DNA from: Stephanodiscus triporus
Taxonomy: Eukaryota > Bacillariophyta > Thalassiosirophyceae > Thalassiosirales > Thalassiosiraceae
Assembly: GCA_036939755.1 (NCBI GenBank)
Contig: JALLAZ010000335.1
Location: 1 to 16,909 of the forward strand
Length of the DNA: 16,909 bases
Direction of reading: 5' to 3'
The translations under genes and the position numbers were made by a program. Under the pieces are notes generated by a model. That model ran no database searches, had not been told where the DNA came from, and was given only the letters and a program-made list of their open reading frames with translations. Shown here one piece after another: positions 7,800 to 16,909 of the stretch (its first letter is position 1; each line of letters opens with the position of its first letter).

Positions 7800-10700
7800 T
7801 CAAGTTCCCCAATCTCCAATTACTCCAAATGAGTCATCATCATCAGATTCTTGTATTGAATCTTTATCCTCTTCGATGTCCGCATCACTATTTAGACTGG
7901 ATTCTTCAGAATCTGCAGAATCTGATTGCATGATGGAGTTTCTAATTATTGAATCATAGAGCACATCCTTACCAATGCCCGGCTCAGGAAGAAGTTCCAG
8001 TACGCTTGGCGGTGTCAGCGTCTTATCTAGAGAGCCACGTGGTCGGATTTGCCTCGGAGTCGAAAATTCTTCATTTTTACAATGCTTCTCCCCTCCTGCT
8101 TCATAAACACCTTCATAAGCACGCCTCTTTCTCTTTGGAGAACCCCCTGTAACCTGCGCTGAGGAAAAATCCTTCGGGAAGATGAGATTATGCGCCAGGC
8201 AAATGCTCTGGAGCGTCTCTTTGATTCCTTCACAACGATAGAGCAAAACTGCAATAGCCTTGGTAAGTCTGTAGTTGCTGCCTAAACCTCCGCTGCCACG
8301 ATTCAGCTGAATTTTCGTTGTGTTACAGAATGATTCGATATTCCCAATACATTGTGATGCTACACAGTCAATAAGCGGTTGGAGAAGCTCAACTGAGGCA
8401 TAGTCCATTCCAATCCCCATCTGGTTTGGTTGGGAGTTGCGCCATTGAACACACTGCCGTAACTGAAAGTCACCCAGCTTAATCATGATGGAGGAGGTCT
8501 TGACAGTGATGAATACAAAACGCCTTGGGAAATACATGTGATTGGTTTGAAAGATCGACAATAGCTTGCCATAGACCTCCATGGGCCAAATGACTCCTTC
8601 GTATGGTTCTTCTACCTGGTAGATTCTGGAAGAACGCTTCTTCTTGACACGATGAGGCGTTGACAACGAAAGGGAGGTGCTGATCGTGTGCAACATGATC
8701 TCAAAAAGAGAAGTGTAAGTCTTTTCGTTAAGACCAGACAAGGCCGTCTTTACGCGAGGACGAGGGTTGTTATTTCGATTCGACCTACGAAATGAACCAG
8801 CCAAAAAAGCATCAAGTGTTTCAACCATTTCATTCAGACAACTCCGCTGGTTCGCGCCCTCAATGACAAGCGCGCTCCACTGAGTCAACAGATGGTGAAC
8901 AAAAGCTGCCGTGGACGGATCTTTGGCTTTCAACAGTACATTTGAAGTTTGGTTCAATAACGCAAAGGATTCCTTCACAACAGATGTCCGAGCACTATCG
9001 TTGTTGTTATTCGTATCCTTGATCAAAATGCAATGTAACTTGAAAAATATGTATGGCAGATTAACCGTGCCAGCACTGCTCGTATAAACCGAATGAAGGG
9101 CATCAGATGCGAGTGCCGGCAGAATGCCACGGGGGCATTCTGTGTGCATGAATAAAATCGATAACAAATCTAAAATGTGACAAGAAATGGATGCATCTTT
9201 GCACTGCTTCGATTGCTGAATGAGTTTTTCGATCAATGCTTTTGTATGGGTAGAAGTAGATGATTCAACCATAGCTTGCTCTTGGACTATAGAATTTACG
9301 CCATTTGATGGCACAGAAAATGATTCAGCACACCTCTGGATAACATCAGAGAGCAAAAATTCGGCATTGCTGCAACCAATTGCTTCTGGTGATTGCTTGC
9401 GATTCTCTCGTAAAAGGACATTGTGCCTCATGGATGATCCGAAAGGGATATCGTTGGTGGCAACCGAAAATACAGCCAAGAGGAGTTTGTAGTGGGATGA
9501 CAGGAAAGACCCAATGCTCAAACACCTGGCGTGACATTGTCCACTCTACCATCCCAACCAATAAATTTAGAGAGATTGCAAATGGAGTAAAATCAATGTA
9601 CCCGCATTTCGTCTTACCTCATTCGTGAAATTCAACAAGTTAGACAATGAAATAGTCATTCCAAACACACGAGAAATACCACTCAGTGATATTGAACATT
9701 TGCTTTCTCGGTGTGGCATGACACGCAAACTATAGTTTTTGTTTTCCAATTGTATGATATTGTTTTGCAGACATCGCAGAACGTTCCTACGTAAAAAGAG
9801 GATCCTGGAAACCCTCGAAGATGTATCTTCCTCGGCATTTTCATGGGGCTCAGGGTTCCCCAAGTGTTTGAGGAGAATAGCATCGTCAACATCATCATCT
9901 AAGCAGCTCCACAAAATAGAATTGCTAATAGTGTTGCTTTCAGATGCTAAAAACATCTTAATCGCACTGATGATAGACTTCACTTCAGATAAGGGAATTC
10001 GTTTTGTCTCATATGATGCCTATCAGATTGTTGAGACGACAAGGTAGGTGATGATAACTGGTCAATGAGACTCGTATATCTACCCTTAAAAACACAAGCA
10101 TAGAAATTCATACCTTATCTTCATTGCGTCTCGTTGTATCTCTAGCAATATGCTGTACTGATTTATCCTCCATGGGAGAATTACTAGAGGCATGTTCTTC
10201 CTTGAGATTGGTTGTCGGCATCTGAACAGTTAGCTGCTCAATTGAATTTAATCTGCACACTTCAGTGTAAAGACCATCCAACGCAAGGTGAATATTTTTG
10301 CAAATTCGCTGCATCGTGTGAATTTTATTAACTTGCAGTTGAAGAAGCTTTTGCAGTGCATTCAGCTGCTTTCTCTTCCTCCTGTGCAGACATTTGACGT
10401 TGTCTAAGGCCTTATCAGACGTAGACGACGACGGTTGACTAACCTCGTTCATATCAAGAGGAACCTCTCGTTCAAAGTGATGATATGCGTGCTTAAGCAC
10501 TGCACACGAAACACTGATAGATATAATAATACAGTTGACAAACTCAACAAGATTCGTCACCATAGTGACCTTCGACTTCGCTTCATCCGCAAAAAGGAGC
10601 CTCCATCGTTTCTGGAAATAATCACCATTTACGTCAAGATCTAGCATCAACGAGGAATCAAATTCCAAACCATAGTGCTTGCTCATGCCAAGTATTTCCA

Positions 10701-13700
10701 TAGACGACTCAGATAAACAACAAGGCAGTTGGATTTTTGCTAAGAGCCACCCTCGTGGATTCCAGGTCCCTGATTTCAAAGTGCCCAGCTCGAGATACCG
10801 ATCAACTAGATGGTAAACATAATCTGCCACCAAATTGATGGTTGTAATGAATGGTTTGGTTCTGGTAGCACTCGACCTTTGCCGACATCCTGTTCGCGTC
10901 AACTTTCCGTAGAGAAAATATGGGCCGCATATGACCATGCTGGTTGTGGTGGTTGATTTTTTTTTACGCAGTTGGTCGTGATGGATTGATACATCTGCAA
11001 ACGCAAGAAACGTCTTGGGAGTATCGTCGCATGATGTGGTGTTAACTAGTGGAAGTCGCAACGAATCTTCCATTTGAACGATGGCTGCAGTTGCGAGCAT
11101 TTTATTGACTTGGTTAAAGACATCACTGACACCACAGACGGATTGCGTCTCCGTATAACGAGACATCTCCGGAAAGTTACGGTCGGATGAAGCCACTGAC
11201 TCGATGGGAGGTATAACAGACGAAGCGAACTGTAAAAACGTGAGCCCCCAACGAGCAACCTCTGGATCTAACGCATCCAATGGAGTGGCAGCTGAAGCCG
11301 AGGGGGAAATGACTGAAGTTATCCAATTCCAAATGCTCCCACGTTCGACAAGGGGGATCAGCTTACACCTCATCAAGCGTGATGCTAAAATGATGCCACA
11401 TGTTGCACGGTGCTGGTAACTATTGCTTGAGTTGGATGCATCGGGGGAAGTAAAATTGGAAGAGAATAGAAGTTTTTGGCACAGTATGAGCAGCTCCGAC
11501 GATCCGCTACCGTCGATCCTTGATGTTGAGATGATCTCAGTTTCATCTTTAGTGTTGAGATAAAAGCTCCCTCGGTGGGTATCCTGCAGCAAGGATATGA
11601 CTATGGCGCAATTCATATCAAATAAATGATAATCTGAACTGGAATCTTCGCCCGTATCGAAATTCGTCGTCGATATTGACTTGGATGCGAGCAGCAACAA
11701 GTGGTCCAGAACGGCCCCCCTTATTGGCGCTAAATCCGATGCATGATCGTTTGATATTAGCAATAACGTGCGACATGCTGCACGGGCCGATTCCAACAAG
11801 ATGAGTCGTTGGCTTTTCAAGTCACTAGTCTGCTTCGCGGTCGACTCCTCCTGTTGCCAATGACGTATCCGATGTCGCGTGCTCGGCGAAGACGAGGGCG
11901 CGCTGCGCACGAAGGCGTCGGATACCATTGATAACAGGGAATTCACGAATTTCTCCCGCCGTTGAGGATCAACGGCCGAATATAACTCGGACGATACCAT
12001 GCAGCAAGTGTCGGTGGTCAAGAACAATCCTTCAAGGTCCGTCGCTGGCGCCTGCCGCGCGCGTGAGGTGGGCATCTTGCGGAACGGCAACAGGCCTCCC
12101 ATGAGGCAGGATCCCTCCACATTGCGCGCCACCGATGATGAGGATGAGATCATGACGTAAAAGAGAATAGACATTAATGGAGACGCCAATTGTTCGTACA
12201 GCAACGAATGCGTTCGTTCTCTTTCGCACCTCATTACGCTTGAGTTCATAGGCAGCCAGCTTCGGATCAACGGGGGCAACAATCTAAGGAAGGAAAGGAT
12301 TTGACGAGGCGCCATCGAATCGATGATTGACTCGACCGAGGGTCGGTACTCCAGGTGAGAATACAGCGCAATCGTCACGATGACGTCTAATAACGTGAGA
12401 GAAGACGACGGATGACGATGCGGTATTTTCGTTTCCGGTTTCGGCGCCCCCTCCCGGCCGTGAAGGAGGGCATCGCCCACCGCGTCCAGGAATCCCCGTG
12501 CCAGGTGTCTTGATCCGGACACGCAGTCCGAGAGGACGGATCGCACGATCACGTTCCCGACGAACGCCGCGACGCCATCGTCGACGGAAGGGGACGAATA
12601 CGCCTCGTCGCGGGCAGCCGCGACGGCAGCCTCCTCCCCCTCCTTGTTGCCTTCGCCCCCGCGATCGTTCACGCCTCGCTCGCGCGACAACGATGTCCAA
12701 ACGTCTCGCAACGCGACCATCGCCCTCCGTCCCTCCCCCGCGGTACGTACCAACGCGAACGTGGAACGCAACAACGACGGCAGGTCATGCTCGGAAGATG
12801 CGCACGACAGCGAAGAAAGGCATAGACGGAAGCAGTACGCCCTCGGATCCGTCCTCGCGGAGGAACGAAGCAGCGGAACGACGACGGCGGCGTGATCGCC
12901 CCCCCCGTCATAAAATGACGACGACGACGACGAGGAGGCATCGTCGTCGTCGACTACCGCCGCCCCGTCGCGATCGCCCCCGCCATTGTCGTCGTACTCG
13001 TCGCCGTCGACGACGTCTTCCGAAGACGACGACATCGGCGATCGGTCGAATATCGCGGACAGCGCCACGAGGAACGGCGCGAGCGTGGTAGCGTCCGCGC
13101 GCGTCGTCGATCGGAAGGACTCCAGTATCCGGGCGATCTCGTCATCGTCGCGGCCGTCGACGTCGACGTCGATGTCCGGTGTATCGTCCGAACGCGACGT
13201 CGTCGTGATTCGCTTTCGCTTAGTTGACGGCCGTCCCCGATCGTCGTCGTCGTCGTCGTCGTCGTCATCGTCGAGCCACGACGGCCGCCCGTCCGCGTCC
13301 GCGATCCGAGTCGTCGTCGTCGACGCGCCGACGACGACGTTCGGCATGAAATGGGGGAGGAATCCCAACAACAGTCGACGGGAGGCGGACGAGTCGACCG
13401 ACGCGAGGAGGTCCAAAAGCGACGCGCGGACGAGCGTCCCGATCGCAGTCGTCGTCCGGGGGGAGTGGTGGCGGTGGTGGTGGTGGTTGTGGGGCATCGA
13501 CGTCGCGACGACGAGGATGCCGTACCCCTCGCGCAGGAGAGACTTCGCGGTCACGTTCCATATCGTGTGAGGCTCCTCGGTCCCCGCGACATCGTCGTCG
13601 TTCCTCGCCCGTCCCACCCCCCTACTAACCCTCCTCCGGTCCTCGAGACGACCGACCGTCGAGGTCCCTCCGTCGCCCCCCCCCCCCTCCACCCACCCCG

Positions 13701-14217
13701 CCCTCCCCTCTCCCAAAGAATCATCCGCGGTAAAAGCGGAGGAGGACGACGACGACGAAGCAGCAGCATCGACCCAAAGGCGATCCAATTCCCATATCAG
13801 GGAGGCGAGGCAGTCGACGAGCTCGGACGCCGCCGTCGTTCGCGGGTCGTCGGCGACGCGGCGATGCGCCCCGCCGCCGCCGTTGTCGTCGTCGTCGTCT
13901 GGTCCCGTAGCCTCCACGTCCTCATCGTCGTTCTTCTTCAACCGTCTCCCGTCTCCATTCTTCTTACCCCCCTGCGACGACGACGACGACGACGACGGCA
14001 TCGACGCGCACGACGTCCCTCCTCCTCCTCCTCCCGCGTCGTCCACATCGTTGTCCTCGGAATGGGACGCCGAAGATGACGACGACGACGACCGTCCCCC
14101 CCCGGGGAAGAGGAGGAGAAGGCGCGGCCGCACGCGTCTTATCGTGGAACGGAGCCCCGAGACCGCCTCCTCCATATTATCGCCTATTGTATCGCCTTGC
14201 TGTTGCGGTGACATCAT
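7800..14217 (-). CDS. FANCI-like DNA crosslink-repair protein, three exons
   Basis: Exons 14217-10114, 10019-9618 and 9545-7800 join in phase 0 into about 2083 aa. FANCI pairs with FANCD2 in the nuclear ID2 clamp that directs interstrand-crosslink repair. I base the call on order and feel of helical segments. Near residues 477-507 (DLPSLLRSTFALVRTAGEGR) it resembles the FANCI stretch before its second solenoid part. Near 603-620 (LLDVIVTIALYSHLEY) and 936-956 (HRATCGIILASRLMRCK) it resembles the region that holds the ubiquitinated lysine. Near 1925-1950 (LTKAIAVLLYRCEGIKETLQ) it resembles the C-terminal helical domain. A basic nuclear signal (SPKRKRR) lies near 1968 and the C-terminus is acidic. 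It exceeds the animal size (about 1330 aa) because of Asp, Ser and Gly runs in the first 440 residues. The start ATG follows an in-frame TAG closely. FANCD2 or another HEAT-like protein is the alternative. Confidence 0.55.
9546..9617 (-). other. Intron 2 of the FANCI-like gene
   Basis: This 72-bp intron has the donor GAG|GTAAGA and the acceptor GGTAG|AGT, both phase 0. A CTCTAAAT stretch inside could serve as branch point. The CAG at 9528-9526 is a competing acceptor but gives the wrong phase. Confidence 0.72.
10020..10113 (-). other. Intron 1 of the FANCI-like gene
   Basis: This 94-bp intron has the donor AAG|GTATGA (reading minus) and the acceptor CTGATAG|GCA. Exon 1 ends and exon 2 begins at codon boundaries, so the frame is kept. 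Unspliced, the reading frame stops two codons after the junction (GTA TGA). Confidence 0.8.
11880..14200. repeat. GC-rich trinucleotide low complexity inside exon 1
   Basis: The first half of the FANCI-like exon 1 is full of GTC/TCG/GAC triplet runs, for instance 13241-13271 (a run of Asp codons on the minus strand), 13977-13998 and 14075-14092. They encode Asp, Ser and Gly tracts and create long open frames on the opposite strand (such as 12498-13091, 12986-13570 and 13351-14079) that are Arg/Ser-rich shadows. Left of about 11880 the same exon has ordinary, more AT-rich codon use. Confidence 0.75.
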
Positions 14218-14575
14218 CTTCTCCCAAGCCTAAATCAGGCGGGACAGAAAATCTCCTGGCGTGACCACCCGAAAAGTCCTCGCCCAGCCACGTCTGCACG
14301 TCGGCAACAGAGAACTACCGTAGAACACGCGGCACTTTGTCGGCGCGACGACATGATTTTCTGGTTCATGTATCTAAAATATTCCTTTTTGCTGTGAGTA
14401 GTATTCCTACGTTCGCCTTTTTTTTGTTTTGTTTTTGGCGCACCTGTCACTTGTCGCCCTTTTGTGTACTGGGTCCTTTGTGGGTGGCCTACTGCATCTC
14501 ATGTGGCCGCGTACCACAAAACACAAAACACAAACACTCTCCCACATCTCCACATTTCGATTATCCGATCCCAAC
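14218..14575. promoter_or_regulatory. Divergent intergenic region
   Basis: This 358-bp gap separates the ATG of the FANCI-like gene (minus) from the ATG of the transposase (plus). It must hold the promoter of the former and the left end of the transposon. It contains a T-rich run (14417-14439) and an ACAAAACACAAAACACAAAC leader just before the transposase. No TATA box stands out. Confidence 0.4.
14479..14514 (+). repeat. Left imperfect terminal inverted repeat
   Basis: It reads TGTGGGTGGCCTA and later ATGTGGCCGCGTAC, 61 bases before the transposase ATG. Its partner is at 16858-16896. Confidence 0.45.
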
Positions 14576-15128
14576 ATGAGACTAATCTACAATCAGGGCG
14601 GCATCAGCCATGCCCGCGACGCTGCGCGCATTGAGAACCGGACTGGAAGGAGACAGTCATATTCTTCAGGTGAGAAGATGAAGATTGTCAGGGCTGTTGA
14701 GAAGATGGTGAGGGAGGAACAGGTAAGCCTCGCTGTCGCTGCTACACGGCTCGGTACAAATGGACGGAATGTGCTCAACTGGCAAAAGAACTGCCCTATC
14801 GGATTCCCATGTGGAGAATCGCCTCTCTCTACACAAGGGCCCAAGCGCTATGATTGAAGACATCACCCAAGAGCTTATCGAGTACATCACTCACTGGAGG
14901 GAGCGGGGCTTCCCTGTCACAAGAATGTATCTTGTGCGGAAGATTGGTCAGTTGAAGCCCAATTTCCTGACTAAAAGTATGGAGGCTTGCAAGATGGCGA
15001 TTTCTTGCTTTCTCGCAAAGCACAACATGACTCACCGTGTGGCCACCCACAAGGCCCAGCTTAGTCCTGGCGAGGTGCACGAGGAGGCCCTCCAACACCT
15101 CGCAGAGCAGATCCCTCGCGCTAACGAC

Positions 15129-15192
15129 GGATGTCGTCACCAAGATTTTGTTATGAACATGGATGTCGTCACCAAGATTTCGTTATGAACAT
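15129..15192. repeat. 32-bp tandem duplication that shifts the transposase frame
   Basis: Two adjacent 32-bp units (15129-15160 and 15161-15192) begin GGATGTCGTCACCAAGATTT and differ at one base (T versus C). Since 32 is not a multiple of 3, the second unit moves the frame by two. The shift equals exactly the offset between the frames on the two sides. The unit encodes the CRHQDFVMNMD segment that leads into the first catalytic Asp. Confidence 0.92.
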
Positions 15193-15359
15193 GGACCAAA
15201 CCCCCGTGTACCATTCTATGGAGCACAATGTCACCATCGACGTCGTCGGGGCAAGGACGATAAACATGCGTTCCGCGGCGAATGATGGACAGCGCGTCAC
15301 TGTCGCCGCGACGATCACGGCGTCCGGCCGGATGGTTGAGTCGATGATCGTTTTTAAGG

Positions 15360-15446
15360 GTAAGTTTTGATTTTCGTCCTGAGAAATTACAGCGAAAATA
15401 CTCACCTTTCGTTCGCGCATCGTATTCTTCGTTCATTCACCTCCAG
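15360..15446 (+). other. Spliceosomal intron inside the transposase gene
   Basis: This 87-bp intron has the donor AAGG|GTAAGT and the acceptor CACCTCCAG|GGAAG. Removing it joins FKG to KRGGMIEC in frame (phase 1). Reading through meets TGA four codons after the donor. The joined peptide matches the continuous DDE_1 fold between the FKGK strand and the second catalytic Asp. Confidence 0.82.
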
Positions 15447-16027
15447 GGAAGAGGGGGGGGATGATTGAATGTCGTGAACTTCCGACGTATCCGGCCGGCG
15501 CGAAGTACAAGGTTCAGCCGAAAGCTTGGTTTTCAAATGATATCATGTTGGAGTGCGTCGAGGAGATCCTCACGCTGTACGTCCCGACGCCCCCCCCCGG
15601 AGTTGTGCCCCTTTTGTATCTAGACTCGTTCACTGTGCTCATGATGGGCTCCGTCGTCGGCGCCATCCAGGCGCTCGGCGTCGAGGTCGAGTTTATCCCC
15701 CCCGGATGCACGGGCCTCGTCCAGCCCGTGGACGTTGGATACAACAAGGCCTTCAAGAGCAAGGTCAAGGAGCAATACAACGAATGGCTCTTTCAGCATG
15801 ATCCCGACCTGCCGGTCCCAAAAACGTCACGCCGCGATGTGGTGGAGTGGATTCTCGCCGCCGAGGCGAATATCTCGGTGGAGACGCGCAGGAACGCGTG
15901 GCGCAAGACGGGGTACGCGTATTTTTCTGACTAGGGGGGGGTGGAAACAATTGCATCTATTTGTTTTTAAGTTGATAGTAAATCATTGAATTAACATTAA
16001 CATGTTTACTTTAATTAACGATTACCA

Positions 16028-16774
16028 CTATCGATGTAAATGAGTAATAAAACGACTAGACTTAAACGACGACGTGCTCCCCACAATTCTCGCGGCGCAA
16101 CACCCATGGTTGCGCCAATATTTTTGCCGCTTCACCACGTTGGTACAGCGGTCTGTATAGACCGAGATCACGCGTGCAATGAGCCCGTCGTAATCGCGTG
16201 CACGGCGATTTAGGTGAGCGGGCAAAAATCCGACCTTGCAAGTCATCACGCCGTGTAGCACGAGGTACACGGCGATGACGTCCTCCTCGCGCCCTTCGCG
16301 AAAAATCATCTGCTCCCGGCGAAACGCCACAGTAGATTTCTCCGCCACCTGCGATCCGCAGCAGGAGTGACGGAAACAACTGCGGCCCCTATCTGTCGCC
16401 GTTGTTCCCACGACATCAACGAGCGTCCCGACCAAGCGCTCAACGACAACTCCGTGAGGTTCGGCAACGACCGGCAATCGAGCGGGCGCCACGGGAACCC
16501 CCTCAGCGATGGGTTGTTCTTCGACAGCCGCTGGAGGGGGGGGGTCCTCTACCGCGTCGCGCGCGGCGACAAGATGCGCCTCGATGGCAAGACGCGCCTG
16601 CTCCCGACGATTGACGCTAACTGTCCTGGCGCTCGCCGCACCAGTCGCGCCAGGTACGATGGCGTAACGGAGCGGGCGCTCCGTCATGCACATCTGGCAG
16701 TCGCGGCGCTGCACGTCCTCGTTTGTGAACGTGCATGCGCCGCACTCCCAGGCAACCATTTCGGAAGGAGCCAT
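16028..16774 (-). CDS. RanBP2-type zinc-finger protein, candidate transposon accessory gene
   Basis: This intact 248-aa protein starts at ATG 16774. Residues 9-29 form a RanBP2/NZF-type zinc finger (W9, C11, C14, N18, C26, C29; WECGACTFTNEDVQRRDCQM). Such fingers bind ubiquitin, Ran or RNA in other proteins. The family usually has six residues between Asn and the third Cys; here there are seven. A Glu/Ala/Val/Pro-rich linker follows (about 55-125). Then comes a conserved-looking C-terminal domain (about 140-230) with FREGREEDVIAVYLVLHG, CKVGFLPAHLNRRA, YDGLIARVISVY and KRQKYWRNHGCC. The GFLP..L..R pattern faintly recalls HIRAN domains, which bind DNA ends, but this is a guess. It is convergent with the transposase and lies inside the inverted repeats. 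Its open frame, beside a broken transposase, suggests it is younger, selected or simply unmutated. Confidence 0.7.
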   Translation of the reverse strand: MAPSEMVAWECGACTFTNEDVQRRDCQMCMTERPLRYAIVPGATGAASARTVSVNRREQARLAIEAHLVAARDAVEDPPPPAAVEEQPIAEGVPVAPARLPVVAEPHGVVVERLVGTLVDVVGTTATDRGRSCFRHSCCGSQVAEKSTVAFRREQMIFREGREEDVIAVYLVLHGVMTCKVGFLPAHLNRRARDYDGLIARVISVYTDRCTNVVKRQKYWRNHGCCAARIVGSTSSFKSSRFITHLHR

Positions 16775-16789
16775 GGTTGGGGGGGTTTT

Positions 16790-16810
16790 ATAGTACGGTT
16801 ACCGTACTAT
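16790..16810. promoter_or_regulatory. 21-bp palindrome upstream of the zinc-finger gene
   Basis: ATAGTACGGT (16790-16799) and ACCGTACTAT (16801-16810) are perfect inverted arms around a single T, ending 15 bases before the ATG on the minus strand. Two TTTTGTTAG direct repeats follow at 16812-16820 and 16826-16834. It may be a protein-binding site, for example for the transposase, or a fragment of a terminal repeat. Confidence 0.6.
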
Positions 16811-16857
16811 TTTTGTTAGTAAATTTTGTTAGCGAACTTACTAGATGGTGCATCCTA

Positions 16858-16896
16858 GTACGCACACACATCACCGCGCACCATAGGCAACCCACA
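16858..16896 (-). repeat. Right imperfect terminal inverted repeat
   Basis: In reverse complement it reads TGTGGGTTGCCTA and later ATGTGTGTGCGTAC, matching the left repeat at 14479-14514. Only 13 bases of the window remain beyond it. Confidence 0.45.
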
Positions 16897-16909
16897 CATC
16901 GTTGGAATC

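Larger units (their letters stand above)
14576..15934 (+). pseudogene. Pogo/Tigger-like DDE transposase, frame-broken
   Basis: From the ATG at 14576 the N-terminal frame gives a Pipsqueak/CENP-B-like helix-turn-helix (residues about 29-72, SGEKMKIVRAVEKMVREE and LAVAATRLG). The frame then shifts by one base between about 14790 and 14815 into LHKGPSAMIEDITQELIEYI. A second shift comes from a 32-bp duplication at 15129-15192. The catalytic part (DDE_1 superfamily) follows: first Asp in NMDQTPVYHS (15194-15196), then ASGRMVESMIVFKGK, an 87-bp intron, second Asp in LLYLDSF (15623-15625), and third in FIPPGCTGLVQPVDVGYNKA (15731-15733). This makes a DD35D triad. With the duplication discounted and the intron removed the length is about 410 aa, normal for the family. 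The usual His after the second Asp is replaced (FTVLMM). A mutated, recently active copy is the simplest reading. Confidence 0.85.
14479..16896. mobile_element. Candidate two-gene pogo/Tigger-like DNA transposon
   Basis: About 2.4 kb contains a DDE transposase gene (plus) and a convergent zinc-finger gene (minus), tail to tail with 93 bp between stops. Imperfect inverted repeats lie outside both genes. The left repeat (14479-14514) and the reverse complement of the right one (16896-16858) share TGTGGGTnGCCTA (12 of 13) and ATGTGnnnGCGTAC (11 of 14), separated by 9 and 12 bases. The true ends may lie further out. The right flank runs off the window, so no target-site duplication could be tested. 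The transposase is broken, so this copy is not autonomous. Confidence 0.5.

Noticed and set aside
9521..9530. CAG at 9528-9526 as the acceptor of intron 2
   Set aside because: It gives the wrong phase relative to exon 2; TAG ending at 9546 keeps phase 0.
12498..13091. 197-codon plus-strand frame
   Set aside because: Arg/Thr/Pro-rich shadow of the same exon with no domain.
13351..14079. 242-codon plus-strand frame opposite the FANCI-like exon 1
   Set aside because: Arg/Val/Pro low complexity created by GTC/TCG triplets; it is the antisense of coding Asp/Ser runs.

Overview
The window looks like nuclear DNA of a protist, most likely a stramenopile alga such as a centric diatom. This is an inference from four things: a long gene with two very short GT-AG introns, Asp/Ser/Gly low-complexity runs in that gene, CTAC and CTTA microsatellites, and a pogo/Tigger-type DDE element of a style I associate with diatom and oomycete genomes. 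There is no operon organisation except inside one small bacterial-looking insert.

Layout. Positions 1-6840 are gene-poor and repeat-rich. They hold a possible 3' end of a gene at the left edge (3-137), AT-rich spacer, a J-domain (HPD) coding remnant with no ATG (1789-2211), about three diverged tandem copies of a 167-203 bp unit (about 2284-2745), a GC-rich degenerate duplicated stretch (about 3000-3640), and a long T-poor stretch (about 4020-5560) with only broken reading frames. After a (CTTA)6 tract comes a dense array of an AT-rich 14-bp palindrome (6209-6600). Part of the array lies inside a 279-bp element with about 50-bp terminal inverted repeats and a TA duplication (6341-6619), a Tc1/mariner-superfamily MITE by its hallmarks. 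Next to it is a GC-rich island of about 0.65 kb (roughly 6860-7530) with alphaproteobacterial style: an intact 145-aa four-helix membrane protein and the tail of a convergent second gene.

The main gene is on the minus strand (14217 down to 7800). Three in-phase exons (14217-10114, 10019-9618, 9545-7800) join into an alpha-helical protein of about 2083 aa that I read as a FANCI-like subunit of the ID2 DNA-crosslink-repair clamp. Its first half is GC-rich and swollen by Asp/Ser/Gly runs.

To the right lies a candidate two-gene DNA transposon (about 14479-16896). It has a DD35D pogo/Tigger-like transposase on + (14576-15934) with an 87-bp spliceosomal intron and two frame breaks, one of them exactly a 32-bp tandem duplication beside the first catalytic Asp. 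A convergent intact gene on - (16774-16028) encodes a RanBP2-type zinc-finger protein. Imperfect terminal inverted repeats enclose both. If that architecture is real, the zinc-finger protein is a candidate accessory factor of the element and the most novel item here. The bacterial island may be a transfer or an assembly artefact; the sequence alone cannot decide.
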